Assembly (NCBI RefSeq): GCF_003234185.1
Contig: NZ_QKSM01000003.1
Location: 1 to 64,000, forward strand
DNA from: Curtobacterium sp. MCSS17_008
GTDB taxonomy: Bacteria > Actinomycetota > Actinomycetes > Actinomycetales > Microbacteriaceae
Length of the DNA stretch: 64,000 bases
Reading direction: 5' to 3'
The notes beneath the pieces are model-generated. The model was not told where the DNA came from. It ran no database searches and worked only from the letters and a program-made list of their open reading frames with translations. Shown here piece after piece: positions 33,065 through 42,250 of this stretch. A program made the translations under genes and the position numbers. The first letter of the stretch is position 1. Each line of letters begins with the position of its first letter.

Positions 33065-34029
33065 GCGCGGACTCCCTTCCGACGGTCACGGTCCGGACGT
33101 TCGCGCAGCGCGAGCTGCACGATGCCGACGACCACGAGGATGAGCACGGTGAGGACGACCGCGAGCGCCGACGCCTGGCCGAGGGCCCGGTCCTGGAAGG
33201 CGTCCTGGTAGACGAAGACGCTCGGCACGGTGGTCGCGGTCCCCGGGCCCCCGCGGGTCGTGTTCCAGATGAGGTCGAAGTTCCGGAGCGCGAACGTGAT
33301 GGTGAGGATGAGCGCGATCGAGATCTGCGGGCGGAGCGCCGGCAGGGTGATGGCGGTGAACTCCCGGAACGCGCCGGCGCCGTCGAGCCGCGCGGCCTCG
33401 TACAGCGACCGGTCGATCGTGGCGATGCCGGCGAGGAACAGCACCATGCAGAGGCCGTACTCCACCCACGTGCCGATGAGGCCGATGGACGGCAGTGCCG
33501 TGTCGAAGTCGCCGAGCCAGGTGTGGGTCAGCCCGCCCAGCCCGACGGCACGGAGCGCTCCGTTGACCGGGCCGTCGTCGGCGAGGATCCCGCGCCACGC
33601 CACCGCGACGACGACGCTCGAGAGGACCTGTGGCAGGAACAGCACCGCGCGGAACACGGTGAGGCCGTGGATCCGGATGCGGGACATCGCGCCGGCGAGC
33701 AGCAGGCCGACGAGCACCGGGAGCGCCGCGTAGAAGACGAGCAGGACGAGGGAGTGGGCCAGCGCCTCGCGGAGGTCCGGGTCCGCGAACACCGCGGCGT
33801 AGTTCGACCACCCGGCCGGGGTGGCGACGCTGATGCCGTCCCAGTCGTAGAAGGAGATGCGGACCGACTGCCCGATCGGGACGACCACGAAGACGACGAA
33901 GAAGGCGAGGGCCGGGGCGACGTAGAGCAGCGAGGACCAGCTGAGGCGGGATGCCGCCGGGCGACGTGTGCGTCGCGTCGCCCGGACGGCTCCTCGGTCC
34001 TCGCCCCGTGCGGCGAGTGCGGTGGCCAT
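33061..34029 (-). CDS. ABC importer permease (MalF type)
   Basis: A 322-residue permease. A basic tail (ATRRTRRPAASR) is followed by about six helices and the EAA loop YEAARLDGAGAFREFTAITLP. The WNTTRGGPGTATTV segment is characteristic of sugar permeases. It starts one base after the binding-protein stop and overlaps the next permease, all in the six-gene operon. Confidence 0.93.
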   Translation of the reverse strand: MATALAARGEDRGAVRATRRTRRPAASRLSWSSLLYVAPALAFFVVFVVVPIGQSVRISFYDWDGISVATPAGWSNYAAVFADPDLREALAHSLVLLVFYAALPVLVGLLLAGAMSRIRIHGLTVFRAVLFLPQVLSSVVVAVAWRGILADDGPVNGALRAVGLGGLTHTWLGDFDTALPSIGLIGTWVEYGLCMVLFLAGIATIDRSLYEAARLDGAGAFREFTAITLPALRPQISIALILTITFALRNFDLIWNTTRGGPGTATTVPSVFVYQDAFQDRALGQASALAVVLTVLILVVVGIVQLALRERPDRDRRKGVRA

Positions 34030-34030
34030 G

Positions 34031-35368
34031 TCAGCCGTGCGCCTTCGCCCAGGTCTCCTGCACCGTCTCGGTGAAGGCCTCCGGGGTGGTCCTGCCGGCC
34101 ATCACCTCCTGGAGCGAGCCGCCCATCTCGTTCAGCATGTCCGTCGTCGTCCAGTCGTAGTAGCCGACCTGGGTGCCGGCGGCGATCGTGTCCTTCAGCG
34201 CCGTCAGCGTCTGCTCCTGCAGCGGGTCGGAGCTCGAGACGCCGTCGGTGACGACGGGGAGCCTGCCGGTGTCGAGGATCCACTGCCCGGTCTCCGGGCT
34301 GTGGAGCATGGCGAGGAACGCGATCGCGGCGTCCTGGTGCTCGGACTTCGTGCTGATGTGCCACGGCGACGCGGTGGCGCCGACGCCGCCCGACGTCAGC
34401 GAGCTGAACCCGAACTCCTCCGGGTCGAGCGACGCGCCGTTCCAGGAACCGCCGACGAAGAAGACGCCGGCGCCCTTCGCGAAGCGCGCGATGGCGTCCT
34501 CGTTGCTCAGGCCGTCGTACCCGGTGCCGAAGTAGCCCTTCTCGGCCCAGTCGCGCATGGTCTGCGCGGCTTCGACGTTGCCGTCGGTCTCGAAGGTGCT
34601 GCCGGGCTTCCCACCGATCCAGTCGGCGATCCGCTCCGGCTCCTGCTGCGTGACCGCGATGTCGGAGAAGATGTGCGTCGCGGCGTACTGGTCGGAGTTG
34701 CCGAGCACGATCGGCTGTTCGCCGGCGGACTCCGCCTCGGCCAGGTCGGCCTCGAGGTCCTCGATCGATGTCGGCGGCTGCAGCCCGAGGTCGTCGAGCT
34801 TCGCCTTGTCGTAGTAGATGCCCTGCACCTCGCTGATCGGCGACATGCCGTAGAGGGTGCCGGAGCCGAAGGTGGTGCCGTCGTCGTTCCACCTCGCCGG
34901 GGCGAGGGTGGAGGAACCGGTGCCGGTGGTCCAGCCGTAGGTCTCCGCGACGTCGTCGAGCGGACGGACGAGCTTCCCCTTGACGAGCGCGCCGTCGACG
35001 GCGTACCCGATGTTGCCCTGGAACAGGTCGGGGGCGTCGTCGGAGTTCGCGGCGTTCACGACGGTCGCGACGAGGTCGTCGAAGCTCTTGTAGGTGATCT
35101 CCACGTCGACGTTCGGGTACGCCTCCTCGTACGCGGGGACGAGCTGCTGCATGAGCGGCTTCTCGGCGACGTCCGCCCACATCGTCAGGGTCGTGTCGCC
35201 GCCGTCCGCCACGTCGGCGGCCGTGACCTTGCTCGTGATGTCCGGCTGGTCGGCGCTCGTGCCGGTGCCACCGGCACCCGGAGCCGAGCAGCCGGCGAGG
35301 GCGACGACGAGTCCGATGGCGGGGAGTGCGGCGAGCAGGGGTCGTCGCCGTCGTGCTGCTGCGGTCAT
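34031..35368 (-). CDS. ABC importer substrate-binding lipoprotein
   Basis: A 445-residue family-1 solute-binding protein with signal peptide and lipobox ALAGC (Cys27). The mature part has TLTMWADVAEKPLMQQLVPAYEEAYPNV and SPISEVQGIYYDKAKLDDLG, typical of sugar or glycoside binding proteins. ATG at 35368, two bases after the stop of the HisD-like gene. It sets the ligand range of the operon; the ligand is not known. Confidence 0.93.
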   Translation of the reverse strand: MTAAARRRRPLLAALPAIGLVVALAGCSAPGAGGTGTSADQPDITSKVTAADVADGGDTTLTMWADVAEKPLMQQLVPAYEEAYPNVDVEITYKSFDDLVATVVNAANSDDAPDLFQGNIGYAVDGALVKGKLVRPLDDVAETYGWTTGTGSSTLAPARWNDDGTTFGSGTLYGMSPISEVQGIYYDKAKLDDLGLQPPTSIEDLEADLAEAESAGEQPIVLGNSDQYAATHIFSDIAVTQQEPERIADWIGGKPGSTFETDGNVEAAQTMRDWAEKGYFGTGYDGLSNEDAIARFAKGAGVFFVGGSWNGASLDPEEFGFSSLTSGGVGATASPWHISTKSEHQDAAIAFLAMLHSPETGQWILDTGRLPVVTDGVSSSDPLQEQTLTALKDTIAAGTQVGYYDWTTTDMLNEMGGSLQEVMAGRTTPEAFTETVQETWAKAHG

Positions 35369-35370
35369 GG

Positions 35371-36720
35371 TCACTTCCGGGTCGTGAGTTCGGGGGCGGG
35401 GAGCGTGCTGCGGTGGAGCCGGTCGGTGCGGAGGGTCGCGGTGGCGCGGTGGGCGGACATGCCCTCGCTCGCCGAGATGACGTCGACGGCGTCGGCGAGG
35501 GCCGGGGTGGCCTCGCGGGCGATGTGCTGGTAGGTCAGCGGCTTGAGGAACCGGGAGACGGACAGCCCGGCGCTGTGCTTCGCGCCCCCGGCGGTCGGCA
35601 GGGTGTGGTTGGTCCCCGCCATGCCCTTGTCCGAGTACGCCACCGTGCTCCACGGGCCGATGAAGAGGGACCCGTAGTTCGTGAGGTGGTCGTGGTACCA
35701 GGCGTCGTCCGACGTCTGCACCTCGAGGTGCTCCGGGGCGAGTTCGTCCATCACGGCGACGGCGGCCTCGCGGTCGTCGACGACGACGACCGAGCCGAAG
35801 TCGTGCCAGGCCGGGCCGCAGATCGCGTTGGTGGACAGGGTCGGCAGCTGCCGCTCGACCTCGGCGACGACGGCCTCGCCGAGTGCGCGCGACGTGGTGA
35901 CGAGGGCGGCGGGGGAGTTGGGGCCGTGCTCGGCCTGTCCGAGCAGGTCCGCCGCGACGAGCTCCGGGTCCGCCGTCTCGTCCGCGATGACCGCGACCTC
36001 GGAGGGGCCGGCGAGCAGGTCGATCGCGACGGTGCCGAACAGCTGGCGCTTCGCCTCGGCGACGAAGGCGTTGCCGGCACCCACGATCATGTCGACGGGT
36101 GCTTCACCGAGCAGCCCGTACGCCATCGCCGCGAGGGCCTGGACGCCGCCGACGACGAAGAGCCGGTCCACGCCGGACACGTACGCGGCGTACGCGACCG
36201 CGGCGTTGACCCCACCGTCCGGCTGCGGGGGCGTGCAGGCGACCACCGTGGGGACGCCGGCGGCCTTCGCGACCCCGACGCTCATGAAGGCGCTCGCCGT
36301 CAGGGGGAAGCGCCCGGCCGGCAGGTACGCGCCGACACTGCCGACCGGGACGTACCGCTGTCCGACCGTGAGCCCGGGCACGAGCTCGGCCTCGAAGTCG
36401 GTCAGGTGGTCGCGCTGCAGCCGCGCGAACTGCTGCGTGCGCTCGGCGCCGAGCTCGATGGCCGACCGGAGGGCCGGCTCCAACCGGTCCCCGGTGGCGG
36501 CGAGCTCCTCGCGGGAGAGCTCGACCACGTCGGCTCCGTCGAGTTCCGTGGAGTAGCGGCGCACCGCGTCGATCCCGTCGCGGGCGATCTCGGCCAGCAT
36601 CCCGGAGACGCGGTCGGCGACGGCAGGGTCACGCTGCGCTTCGGGTGCGTCGACGGCGGGAGCCTTCACGAAGGAGAACCGGTGGGCGTTCTCGGCGGAG
36701 AACCGGGGGCTGAGCTTCAT
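35371..36720 (-). CDS. HisD-like dehydrogenase (histidinol/sulfopropanediol dehydrogenase superfamily)
   Basis: A 449-residue NAD- and zinc-dependent dehydrogenase. It has the family blocks YVPVGSVGAYLPAGRFPLTA, AGPSEVAVIADETADPE, LLGQAEHGPNSPA (zinc ligands Gln, His) and MAGTNHTLPTAGGAKHSAG. True HisD makes histidine, but this gene has no his neighbours and heads a catabolic ABC operon divergent from a LysR gene. That is the setting of the HpsN-like branch that oxidises small diols such as sulfopropanediol. Alcohol-to-acid oxidation of an imported polyol is the best guess. ATG at 36720, no Shine-Dalgarno, CAGGCT seven bases upstream. Confidence 0.9.
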   Translation of the reverse strand: MKLSPRFSAENAHRFSFVKAPAVDAPEAQRDPAVADRVSGMLAEIARDGIDAVRRYSTELDGADVVELSREELAATGDRLEPALRSAIELGAERTQQFARLQRDHLTDFEAELVPGLTVGQRYVPVGSVGAYLPAGRFPLTASAFMSVGVAKAAGVPTVVACTPPQPDGGVNAAVAYAAYVSGVDRLFVVGGVQALAAMAYGLLGEAPVDMIVGAGNAFVAEAKRQLFGTVAIDLLAGPSEVAVIADETADPELVAADLLGQAEHGPNSPAALVTTSRALGEAVVAEVERQLPTLSTNAICGPAWHDFGSVVVVDDREAAVAVMDELAPEHLEVQTSDDAWYHDHLTNYGSLFIGPWSTVAYSDKGMAGTNHTLPTAGGAKHSAGLSVSRFLKPLTYQHIAREATPALADAVDVISASEGMSAHRATATLRTDRLHRSTLPAPELTTRK

Positions 36721-36727
36721 GCAGTCG

Positions 36728-36733
36728 AGCCTG
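36728..36733 (-). promoter_or_regulatory. Leaderless-type -10 element of the HisD-like operon
   Basis: CAGGCT (minus strand) lies seven bases before the ATG of the first gene of the six-gene operon. Confidence 0.5.
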
Positions 36734-36778
36734 ACGAGGCCGCTCGCAGAGGACAAGGGCGAAACATCCACGATGATC

Positions 36779-36795
36779 CATAGGGTGGGCCTATG
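36779..36795. promoter_or_regulatory. Leaderless promoter and inverted repeat at the lysR start
   Basis: TAGGGT lies six bases before the ATG at 36793. CATAG-N7-CTATG is an inverted repeat that includes both the -10 box and the start codon. The same CATAG-N7-CTATG arrangement occurs at the other lysR start (12300-12316). This may be an operator or only a result of the -10/start spacing. Confidence 0.5.
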
Positions 36796-37686
36796 ACGCT
36801 CACCCAGCTCCGGGCCTTTCTGGTGATCACCGGAGCCGGATCCTTCTCGGCTGCTGCTGCGCAACTCGGCATGGCGCAGCCGTCCGTCTCCGAGCTGGTG
36901 AAGCGCATGGAGGAGTCGTACGGAGTGCGGCTGTTCAACCGCGGCAGTCGCGGTCTCGTCCTGACCGCTGCCGGCGAGGGGCTGCTGCCGCACGCGCGCC
37001 GGGCGGTCGAGGCAGCGGACGCCGCCGACCGGTCCCTGCGCGACCTGACGAGCCTGCAGGGCGGTGTGGCGACCTTCGGTCTCCTGCGCAACGCGAACTA
37101 CTACTTCCTGTCACGGCTGCTCGAGCGCTTCCACGCCCGGTACCCCGACGTGCGTCTCCGTGTGATCGGCCTGAACTCGGTGGAGGTCGCCGAAGCGGTC
37201 TCCGCCGGTGAGCTCGAAGCCGGTCTGGTGGTGCTGCCGATCGACGCCGAGGGGCTCGAGGTCACACCGCTCCGTCGCGACGACGTCCTCTTCGCATCCG
37301 CCGACCCGGCACGCACCGCACGCCCCGTCACCGTCCAGGACCTCGCAGCCACCGACCTCGTGCTCTACGACGCCCACTACGGCTGGCGCGACCCGACGCG
37401 GCGTCAGCTCGCCGAACGGGCGCAGTTCGCGGGCGTCTCGCTGGTTCCGCGGATCGAGGTGGAACACATCGACTCGGCGCTGGACCTGGTGGCGCGCGGC
37501 GCGGGGGACACGATCGTCTCGGGCGCCGTCGCCGCCGGGCGGAACTTCCCGGCGGGACTGCACACCGTGCCCTTCGCGGAACCGCTGTACGACGTCATCG
37601 CCCTGGTCCGACGGGCGGACGTGCCGCTGTCGCCGGCGACCCGCGAGCTGGCTCGGTTGGCCCGCAGGATGCTCCTGGAACGGTGA
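36793..37686 (+). CDS. LysR-family regulator of the HisD/ABC/nitrilase/GH13 operon
   Basis: A 297-residue LysR protein. The N-terminal HTH is LTQLRAFLVITGAGSFSAAA and then MAQPSVSELVKRMEE. The effector domain runs from about residue 90. It is divergent from the HisD-like gene with only 72 bp between starts, so it is the likely regulator of the six-gene operon. The transcript appears leaderless (TAGGGT six bases before ATG). Confidence 0.93.
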   Translation: MTLTQLRAFLVITGAGSFSAAAAQLGMAQPSVSELVKRMEESYGVRLFNRGSRGLVLTAAGEGLLPHARRAVEAADAADRSLRDLTSLQGGVATFGLLRNANYYFLSRLLERFHARYPDVRLRVIGLNSVEVAEAVSAGELEAGLVVLPIDAEGLEVTPLRRDDVLFASADPARTARPVTVQDLAATDLVLYDAHYGWRDPTRRQLAERAQFAGVSLVPRIEVEHIDSALDLVARGAGDTIVSGAVAAGRNFPAGLHTVPFAEPLYDVIALVRRADVPLSPATRELARLARRMLLER

Positions 37687-37868
37687 CGGACGGCGCGGCC
37701 GGGCGTGCAGCAGGAGGGGACCCGTCCTGTCCGCTCACCGCGCACCTCGGATGGGGGGAAAACCGAGTGCGCCCTGCATCTCTACTGTGAAACGCAACGG
37801 AGAGGGCCACCGGTCACCACCGTGACCGTCGCCACCCCCGGCGACCTCGCACAAAGGAGAGAGCACTC

Positions 37869-38327
37869 ATGACCAGCGCAGCAACCCCCCGCAACGGCTA
37901 CGCCACGACCCTCGTCCAGAAGGGCGCACTGCTCTTCGGCGTCGTCTTCCTCATCGTCGGCATCGCCGGCTTCATCCCGGGCCTGACCATGGACATGGGC
38001 ACCATGTCCTTCGCCGGCGACGGCTCGATGGCGATGCTGCTCGGCCTGTTCCAGGTCTCGGCGCTGCACAACATCGTCCACCTGCTGTTCGGCATCGTGG
38101 GCCTCCTCGCCGCCCGCACCGCCAGCGGATCCCGCTCCTACCTGCTCATCGGCGGCATCATCTACGCCGTGCTGTTCGTCTTCGGCCTCTTCGTCGCGAA
38201 CATGTCCAGCGCCGCGAACTTCGTCCCGCTCAACACCGCCGACAACGTCCTGCACGCCTTCCTCGCCGTCGCGATGATCCTGCTCGGCGTCGTCCTGCCC
38301 CGCGCCGGCGCACGCACCACCCGCTGA
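37869..38327 (+). CDS. DUF4383 membrane protein, copy A
   Basis: A 152-residue four-helix membrane protein of DUF4383. It begins with a short polar tail and LVQKGALLFGVVFLIVGIAG, followed by the conserved ALHNIVHLLFGIVGLLAARTA and TADNVLHAFLAVAMI blocks. AAGGAGAG lies upstream. The gene at 54874-55335 encodes an almost identical protein on the other strand. Only the first about 15 residues and two later positions differ. Function is unknown; the family is common in actinobacteria. A strong hairpin terminator follows at 38341. Confidence 0.92.
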   Translation: MTSAATPRNGYATTLVQKGALLFGVVFLIVGIAGFIPGLTMDMGTMSFAGDGSMAMLLGLFQVSALHNIVHLLFGIVGLLAARTASGSRSYLLIGGIIYAVLFVFGLFVANMSSAANFVPLNTADNVLHAFLAVAMILLGVVLPRAGARTTR

Positions 38328-38340
38328 CACCCAGCACGAA

Positions 38341-38376
38341 CAGGAGCGCGTCGGTCCACGGACCGGCGCGCTCCTG
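38341..38376 (+). terminator. Hairpin terminator after DUF4383 copy A
   Basis: A 16-bp stem with one T-G wobble (CAGGAGCGCG arm, CGCGCTCCTG return) and a 4-nt loop, 13 bases after the stop, then a short T/C stretch. A strong intrinsic terminator. Confidence 0.85.
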
Positions 38377-38443
38377 TCGTTCCCGGCTGCTGACCACAGC
38401 GGTGGTCGTCGGGCACATCCCGAGCCGAGCCGAGCCGAGCGGG

Positions 38444-38471
38444 AGGCACGGTGCCGACCGGAACCGTGCCT
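38444..38471. repeat. Degenerate member of the palindrome family
   Basis: AGGCACGGT / ACCGTGCCT form a perfect 9-bp stem with a 10-nt loop. The flanks (GGGAGGC before, GGCGTCCGT after) match the repeat family only partly. It lies before the gene at 38592. Confidence 0.6.
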
Positions 38472-38591
38472 GGCGTCCGTGACGGGGTGCGGTCTCCCCG
38501 CCGCGGTGCGAAGATGCCGACAGCACCGGTCCGCGCTGACCGGGACCGACGAACCGGTGCCACGTGCACCGGGACCGACGAGGGAGACGCC

Positions 38592-39020
38592 ATGGCCGGG
38601 GTGTTCAGCGACGCCGAGCGAGCCGCGATGCAGCAGGCAGCCGACGAGCGGAAGGCGACGCGGGGCCTCAAGGGTGCCGCGAAGCGGGACGCCGAGCGCG
38701 AGGCCTGTACGGCCGCGATCGAAGCGCTCGAGGGCTTCGACCAGACCCTCGCATCGCGCTACCACCTGCTCGTGATCGAGGAGGCACCCGGCCTCGACCC
38801 GAAGACGTGGTACGGGTTCCCGTCGTACGCCCGGGACGGCAAGGTGGTCACCTTCGTGCAGCCGGCGTCGAAGTTCGGGTCGCGCTACGCCACGGTGGGG
38901 TTCCAGGAGGACGCGGTCCTCGACGACGGGGCCATGTGGGCGACCTCGTTCGCCGTCGTCGAGTGGACGGACGAGGTCGACCGGCGGTTGCGCGAGCTGG
39001 TCCGCCGCGCAGCCGGCTGA
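38592..39020 (+). CDS. DUF1801/YdhG-like small protein
   Basis: A 142-residue soluble protein. A charged helical N-terminal half (ADERKATRGLKGAAKRDAER) precedes a YdhG/DUF1801-like domain with LDPKTWYGFPSYARDGKVVTFV and YATVGFQEDAVLDDGAMW. Proteins of this layout are often called iron chaperone-like (frataxin fold) but their role is unproven. The ATG at 38592 has AGGGAGA upstream; longer frames lack support. Convergent with the MFS gene at 39032, only 11 bp away. Confidence 0.8.
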   Translation: MAGVFSDAERAAMQQAADERKATRGLKGAAKRDAEREACTAAIEALEGFDQTLASRYHLLVIEEAPGLDPKTWYGFPSYARDGKVVTFVQPASKFGSRYATVGFQEDAVLDDGAMWATSFAVVEWTDEVDRRLRELVRRAAG

Positions 39021-39031
39021 CCCCGCGACCG

Positions 39032-40516
39032 TCAGTGCATCGACGGCAGCTGCTCGCCCGCGTCGTCCTGCCCGAGCCGGACGTTGCGGATGAGGAGCAA
39101 CGCCGCGACCGCGGCGATGGCCATCACGACCGCGGCCCCGACGAAGACCGCGACGTACCCGTCGACCAGCGCAGCGGGCGACTGACCGCCACCTGCACCG
39201 GCGACGTAGAGGTTGGTCAGGACCGCGAGGCCCACGGCACCGCCGATCTGGTTCGTCGCGTTCGCCGCGGCAGCTGCGGCACCGGCATCCTCGGGGCGGA
39301 CCCGCGACAGTGCCATGTTCTGCGCGGGGACGAAGATCGCGGCCATGCCGGCTCCCATCACGACGAGGCCCGGCAGGACCTCGCCCCAGTACGAGCCCTC
39401 GACGGAGACCCGGGCGAGCAGGAGCACCCCGACGCCCGCGACCACCGGCCCGGCGACCAGCAGCGGCTTCGGTCCGACGCGCGGGATCAGGCGGACGAGC
39501 ACGGGGATGACCAGGCCGATCGTGCAGGCCAGCGGCAGGGTCGCGACGCCGGCGAGCAGCGGCGGGAGCCCGAGGACCTGCTGCAGGTGGAAGGTGATGT
39601 AGAGCGTCACGGTCACCATCGTCGCTCCGGCGCAGGTCTGCACGATGAGCGCGCCGCCGCGGTTGCGGTCGAGGACGACGCGGAGCGGGAGCAGCGGCGC
39701 AGGGACCCGCAGCTCGATGGCCACGAAGACCGCCAGGAAGACCAGGCCGACGGCGATGAAGACCAGTGCGCCGCCCTCGACCCAGCCGCGCTCGGCGAGG
39801 GTGAAGCCGTAGACGAGGGACGCGAGCCCGATCGCGATGGTGACGGCGCCGCCGACGTCCAGCCGGCCGTGCGACGCGGCGCGGCTCTCCCGCAGCACGA
39901 ACGACGCCGCGACGAGGGCGACGGCGACCACGGGCACGTTGATGAGCAGGCACCAGCGCCAGTCCACGAACTCGGTGAGGACGCCGCCGAGCAGCAGGCC
40001 GACTGCGGCGCCGCTCGACGTGATGCCGCCGAGGACGCCGAACGCCAGGTTCCGGGCGCGGCCGGAGGGGAAGGTCACGCTGACGAGCGAGAGCGCTGCC
40101 GGCGCCATGAGCGCGGCACCCGCTCCCTGCAGGACCCGTCCGCCGATCAGCATCGTCGGGTCGACGGCCAGGCCGGCGAGCAGTGAGGCGACGGCGAAGA
40201 CGACGAGACCGAGGACGAACGTGCGCTTCCGACCCCAGTAGTCGGCGATCCGTCCGCCGATGAGCAGCACGGCGCCGAACGTCAGCGCGTAGGCGGTGAT
40301 GATCCACTGGCGGCCGTCGGCCCCGAGGGAGAGCGCCGCAGCGGCCTGCGGGATCGCGATGTTGACGATCGTGGTGTCGAGGATGACGAGCAGCTGCGCA
40401 GCGGCGAGCGTCACGAGGACGGTCGTGGCGCGAGCGCTCAGGCGGTCGTCGGGCGCCGACGCGGGCGGCGGCGGGACGATCGGGTTCGAAGCGGTCGGGG
40501 TGGCGGGTGTGGTCAC
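39032..40516 (-). CDS. MFS drug exporter (DHA2, 14-helix type)
   Basis: A 494-residue antiporter of the EmrB/QacA type. It has a disordered Pro/Ala-rich N-terminus, then QLLVILDTTIVNIAIPQAAAAL (motif D-like), GGRIADYWGRKRTFV (motif A) and GRVLQGAGAALMAPAAL (motif C region). Fourteen helices are expected. The GTG at 40516 is chosen as the first start before the conserved part, though its ribosome site is poor and an earlier start is possible. Probably proton-driven export of drugs or secondary metabolites. Confidence 0.9.
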   Translation of the reverse strand: MTTPATPTASNPIVPPPPASAPDDRLSARATTVLVTLAAAQLLVILDTTIVNIAIPQAAAALSLGADGRQWIITAYALTFGAVLLIGGRIADYWGRKRTFVLGLVVFAVASLLAGLAVDPTMLIGGRVLQGAGAALMAPAALSLVSVTFPSGRARNLAFGVLGGITSSGAAVGLLLGGVLTEFVDWRWCLLINVPVVAVALVAASFVLRESRAASHGRLDVGGAVTIAIGLASLVYGFTLAERGWVEGGALVFIAVGLVFLAVFVAIELRVPAPLLPLRVVLDRNRGGALIVQTCAGATMVTVTLYITFHLQQVLGLPPLLAGVATLPLACTIGLVIPVLVRLIPRVGPKPLLVAGPVVAGVGVLLLARVSVEGSYWGEVLPGLVVMGAGMAAIFVPAQNMALSRVRPEDAGAAAAAANATNQIGGAVGLAVLTNLYVAGAGGGQSPAALVDGYVAVFVGAAVVMAIAAVAALLLIRNVRLGQDDAGEQLPSMH

Positions 40517-40649
40517 GGCAGGGCAGTCCTCAGCGATGGAAGGCGACGTGGGGTTTTCAGCCCGGATCGCCTTCCGCGACCACTCCGGCACCGTGCCGGA
40601 CACCCGTCGATCGTACCGGACGGTCCGCGGTGGGACGGAAGGGGCCCGA

Positions 40650-40697
40650 GACGGACGGGAGGCGCGGCACCGGCCCGCACCGCGCCTCCCGTCCGTC
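40650..40697. terminator. Palindromic terminator repeat
   Basis: An 18-bp perfect stem (GACGGACGGGAGGCGCGG arm) with a 12-nt loop. It lies downstream of the FtsX-like gene and upstream of the MFS gene, both on the minus strand, so it separates the two transcripts. Confidence 0.85.
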
Positions 40698-40814
40698 AGG
40701 TGGTCAGCCCCGCGTCCGGCGCCGGCGGATCCGCAGGTCAGCACGACCCCGCCCGCGAGCAGCGCCCCAGCGCCCGGTCCGCCGGCCGCGCTGCCGTGCG
40801 GGCGACCCTGCCCG

Positions 40815-42248
40815 TCACTCGTACCGCAGCGCCTCCACCGGAGCACGCCGGACCGCTCGGGCAGCCGGGCCCACCGCCGCGGCCGTACCGGTGACCGCTG
40901 CGCCGACGAGCACCACGACGAGGAGCCAGGTCGGGACGACCGGGGCGATGAGCTCTGCTGCGTTCGTCGCCCCGAGCAACGTGTACGCGCCGGCCCAGCC
41001 GTACACGGTCCCCAGGCCGACACCCAGGACGACGGAGATCGCGATCGTGAACGCGGTCTCCACGAGCACGAGCCTCCGGACCTGCTGCGCGGTCGCCCCG
41101 ATGACCCGGAGGAGACCGAGTTCCCGACCCCGCTGCGCGATCGTCAGTGTGGTGACCACGACGACACCGGCGGCGGCGATGATGCCGGACGCGCCGACGA
41201 GCCCGGTGAAGGTCACCGCCAGCTGGTCGAACTGGGTCTGGATGTCACGGTAGTAGACCGGGTCTGCGATGGTCTGGCGCTGCAGCATCCGCGCGTACGT
41301 CGCGAAGCCGACGGAGAACGTCGCCATGAGCGTCACGGCGATGAGCAGCCCCACGGTCGCACGAGCCGTACGTCGCGGTGCCCGGAGCGCGTTCCGCGCC
41401 GCGATGGACGCGATCAGCGACCGCGCCGCCATCGCGGCGGTGACCCGGAGCACGGCGGGCAGCAGCACCGGCGCGGCGACGACCACCCCCGTGAACGACA
41501 GCGCACCGCACGCGACGGCGAGCAGGAGCGACTCGACGGTGGAGGCGCCGAGCACGATCGAGGTGGCGATGCCGGCCGCTCCGACGGTGCAGAGGACCGC
41601 GGCGACGACGGACCGCCCGAGCGTGCTCGTCTCGCCTGGCGGTGCTTCGACGCTGGCCTCGAGCGCGCGCAGGGGCGGGATCGCGAGGACGGCGCGGGAG
41701 CCGACCCGGAAGGCGACCGTCGTGATCACGGCGACCAGTGCGCCGACGGGCAGGAGCGGGACAGGGGCGAGCACGCCGAGCGGCGGGAGCACCGAGGCGG
41801 CGGCGGCGACCACGAACGCGACGTTCGCGATCGCGGTGCCGACCACGACGCCGAGGGCCGCACCGACGACGCCGCACAGGAACCCGGTCCTCGTGATCTG
41901 CCGGCGCAGGTGGTCGCCGGTGGCACCGAGGACACGCTGCAGCGCCAGCGACCGGGTCTGTCCGGCGATGACCGTCGCGCAGGTGTTCGACGCGACGACG
42001 GCGCTCACGTACAGCGCGATCCCGATGAAGACCCATGCCACGACCGGCAGGATGACGGCGACGGTCGCACTCGAGCCGGTCCGGTCGCCCAACTCGACGA
42101 TCCGCCTCGCCGCGTCCGCCCCGGTCACCACCAGGGCACCGAGCCCGGCGGACAGGGCAGCGACCGCGACGGTCGCGCGGTCCTCGACGAGGACACGGAA
42201 CGCCGGGCCACGAGCGGGCCGACGACGCCGCCCGCGGTGACGGGGCAC
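40815..42248 (-). CDS. FtsX-like ABC permease without adjacent ATPase
   Basis: A 477-residue protein with two FtsX-type domains. The ends show the FtsX pattern: GAALGVVVGTAIANVAF in the first half and GLLRVIGATAQQVRRLVLVET, VGPAARAVRRAPVEALRYE in the last 100 residues. Normally such permeases work with a MacB-like ATPase, but none lies nearby. The GTG at 42248 follows the lipoprotein stop by two bases; the ATG at 42329 would overlap that gene by 79 bases. Possibly part of a lipoprotein-release or peptide-export complex with the upstream lipoprotein. Confidence 0.85.
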   Translation of the reverse strand: MPRHRGRRRRPARGPAFRVLVEDRATVAVAALSAGLGALVVTGADAARRIVELGDRTGSSATVAVILPVVAWVFIGIALYVSAVVASNTCATVIAGQTRSLALQRVLGATGDHLRRQITRTGFLCGVVGAALGVVVGTAIANVAFVVAAAASVLPPLGVLAPVPLLPVGALVAVITTVAFRVGSRAVLAIPPLRALEASVEAPPGETSTLGRSVVAAVLCTVGAAGIATSIVLGASTVESLLLAVACGALSFTGVVVAAPVLLPAVLRVTAAMAARSLIASIAARNALRAPRRTARATVGLLIAVTLMATFSVGFATYARMLQRQTIADPVYYRDIQTQFDQLAVTFTGLVGASGIIAAAGVVVVTTLTIAQRGRELGLLRVIGATAQQVRRLVLVETAFTIAISVVLGVGLGTVYGWAGAYTLLGATNAAELIAPVVPTWLLVVVLVGAAVTGTAAAVGPAARAVRRAPVEALRYE

Positions 42249-42250
42249 GC

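Noticed and set aside
35371-36720. HisD for histidine biosynthesis
   Set aside because: No other his gene is near, and the gene leads a catabolic ABC operon with its own LysR. A catabolic HisD-like dehydrogenase fits better.
38418-38442. Short CGAGC tandem repeats
   Set aside because: Only about four imperfect copies of a 5-mer in GC-rich spacer DNA; not enough to suggest a function.
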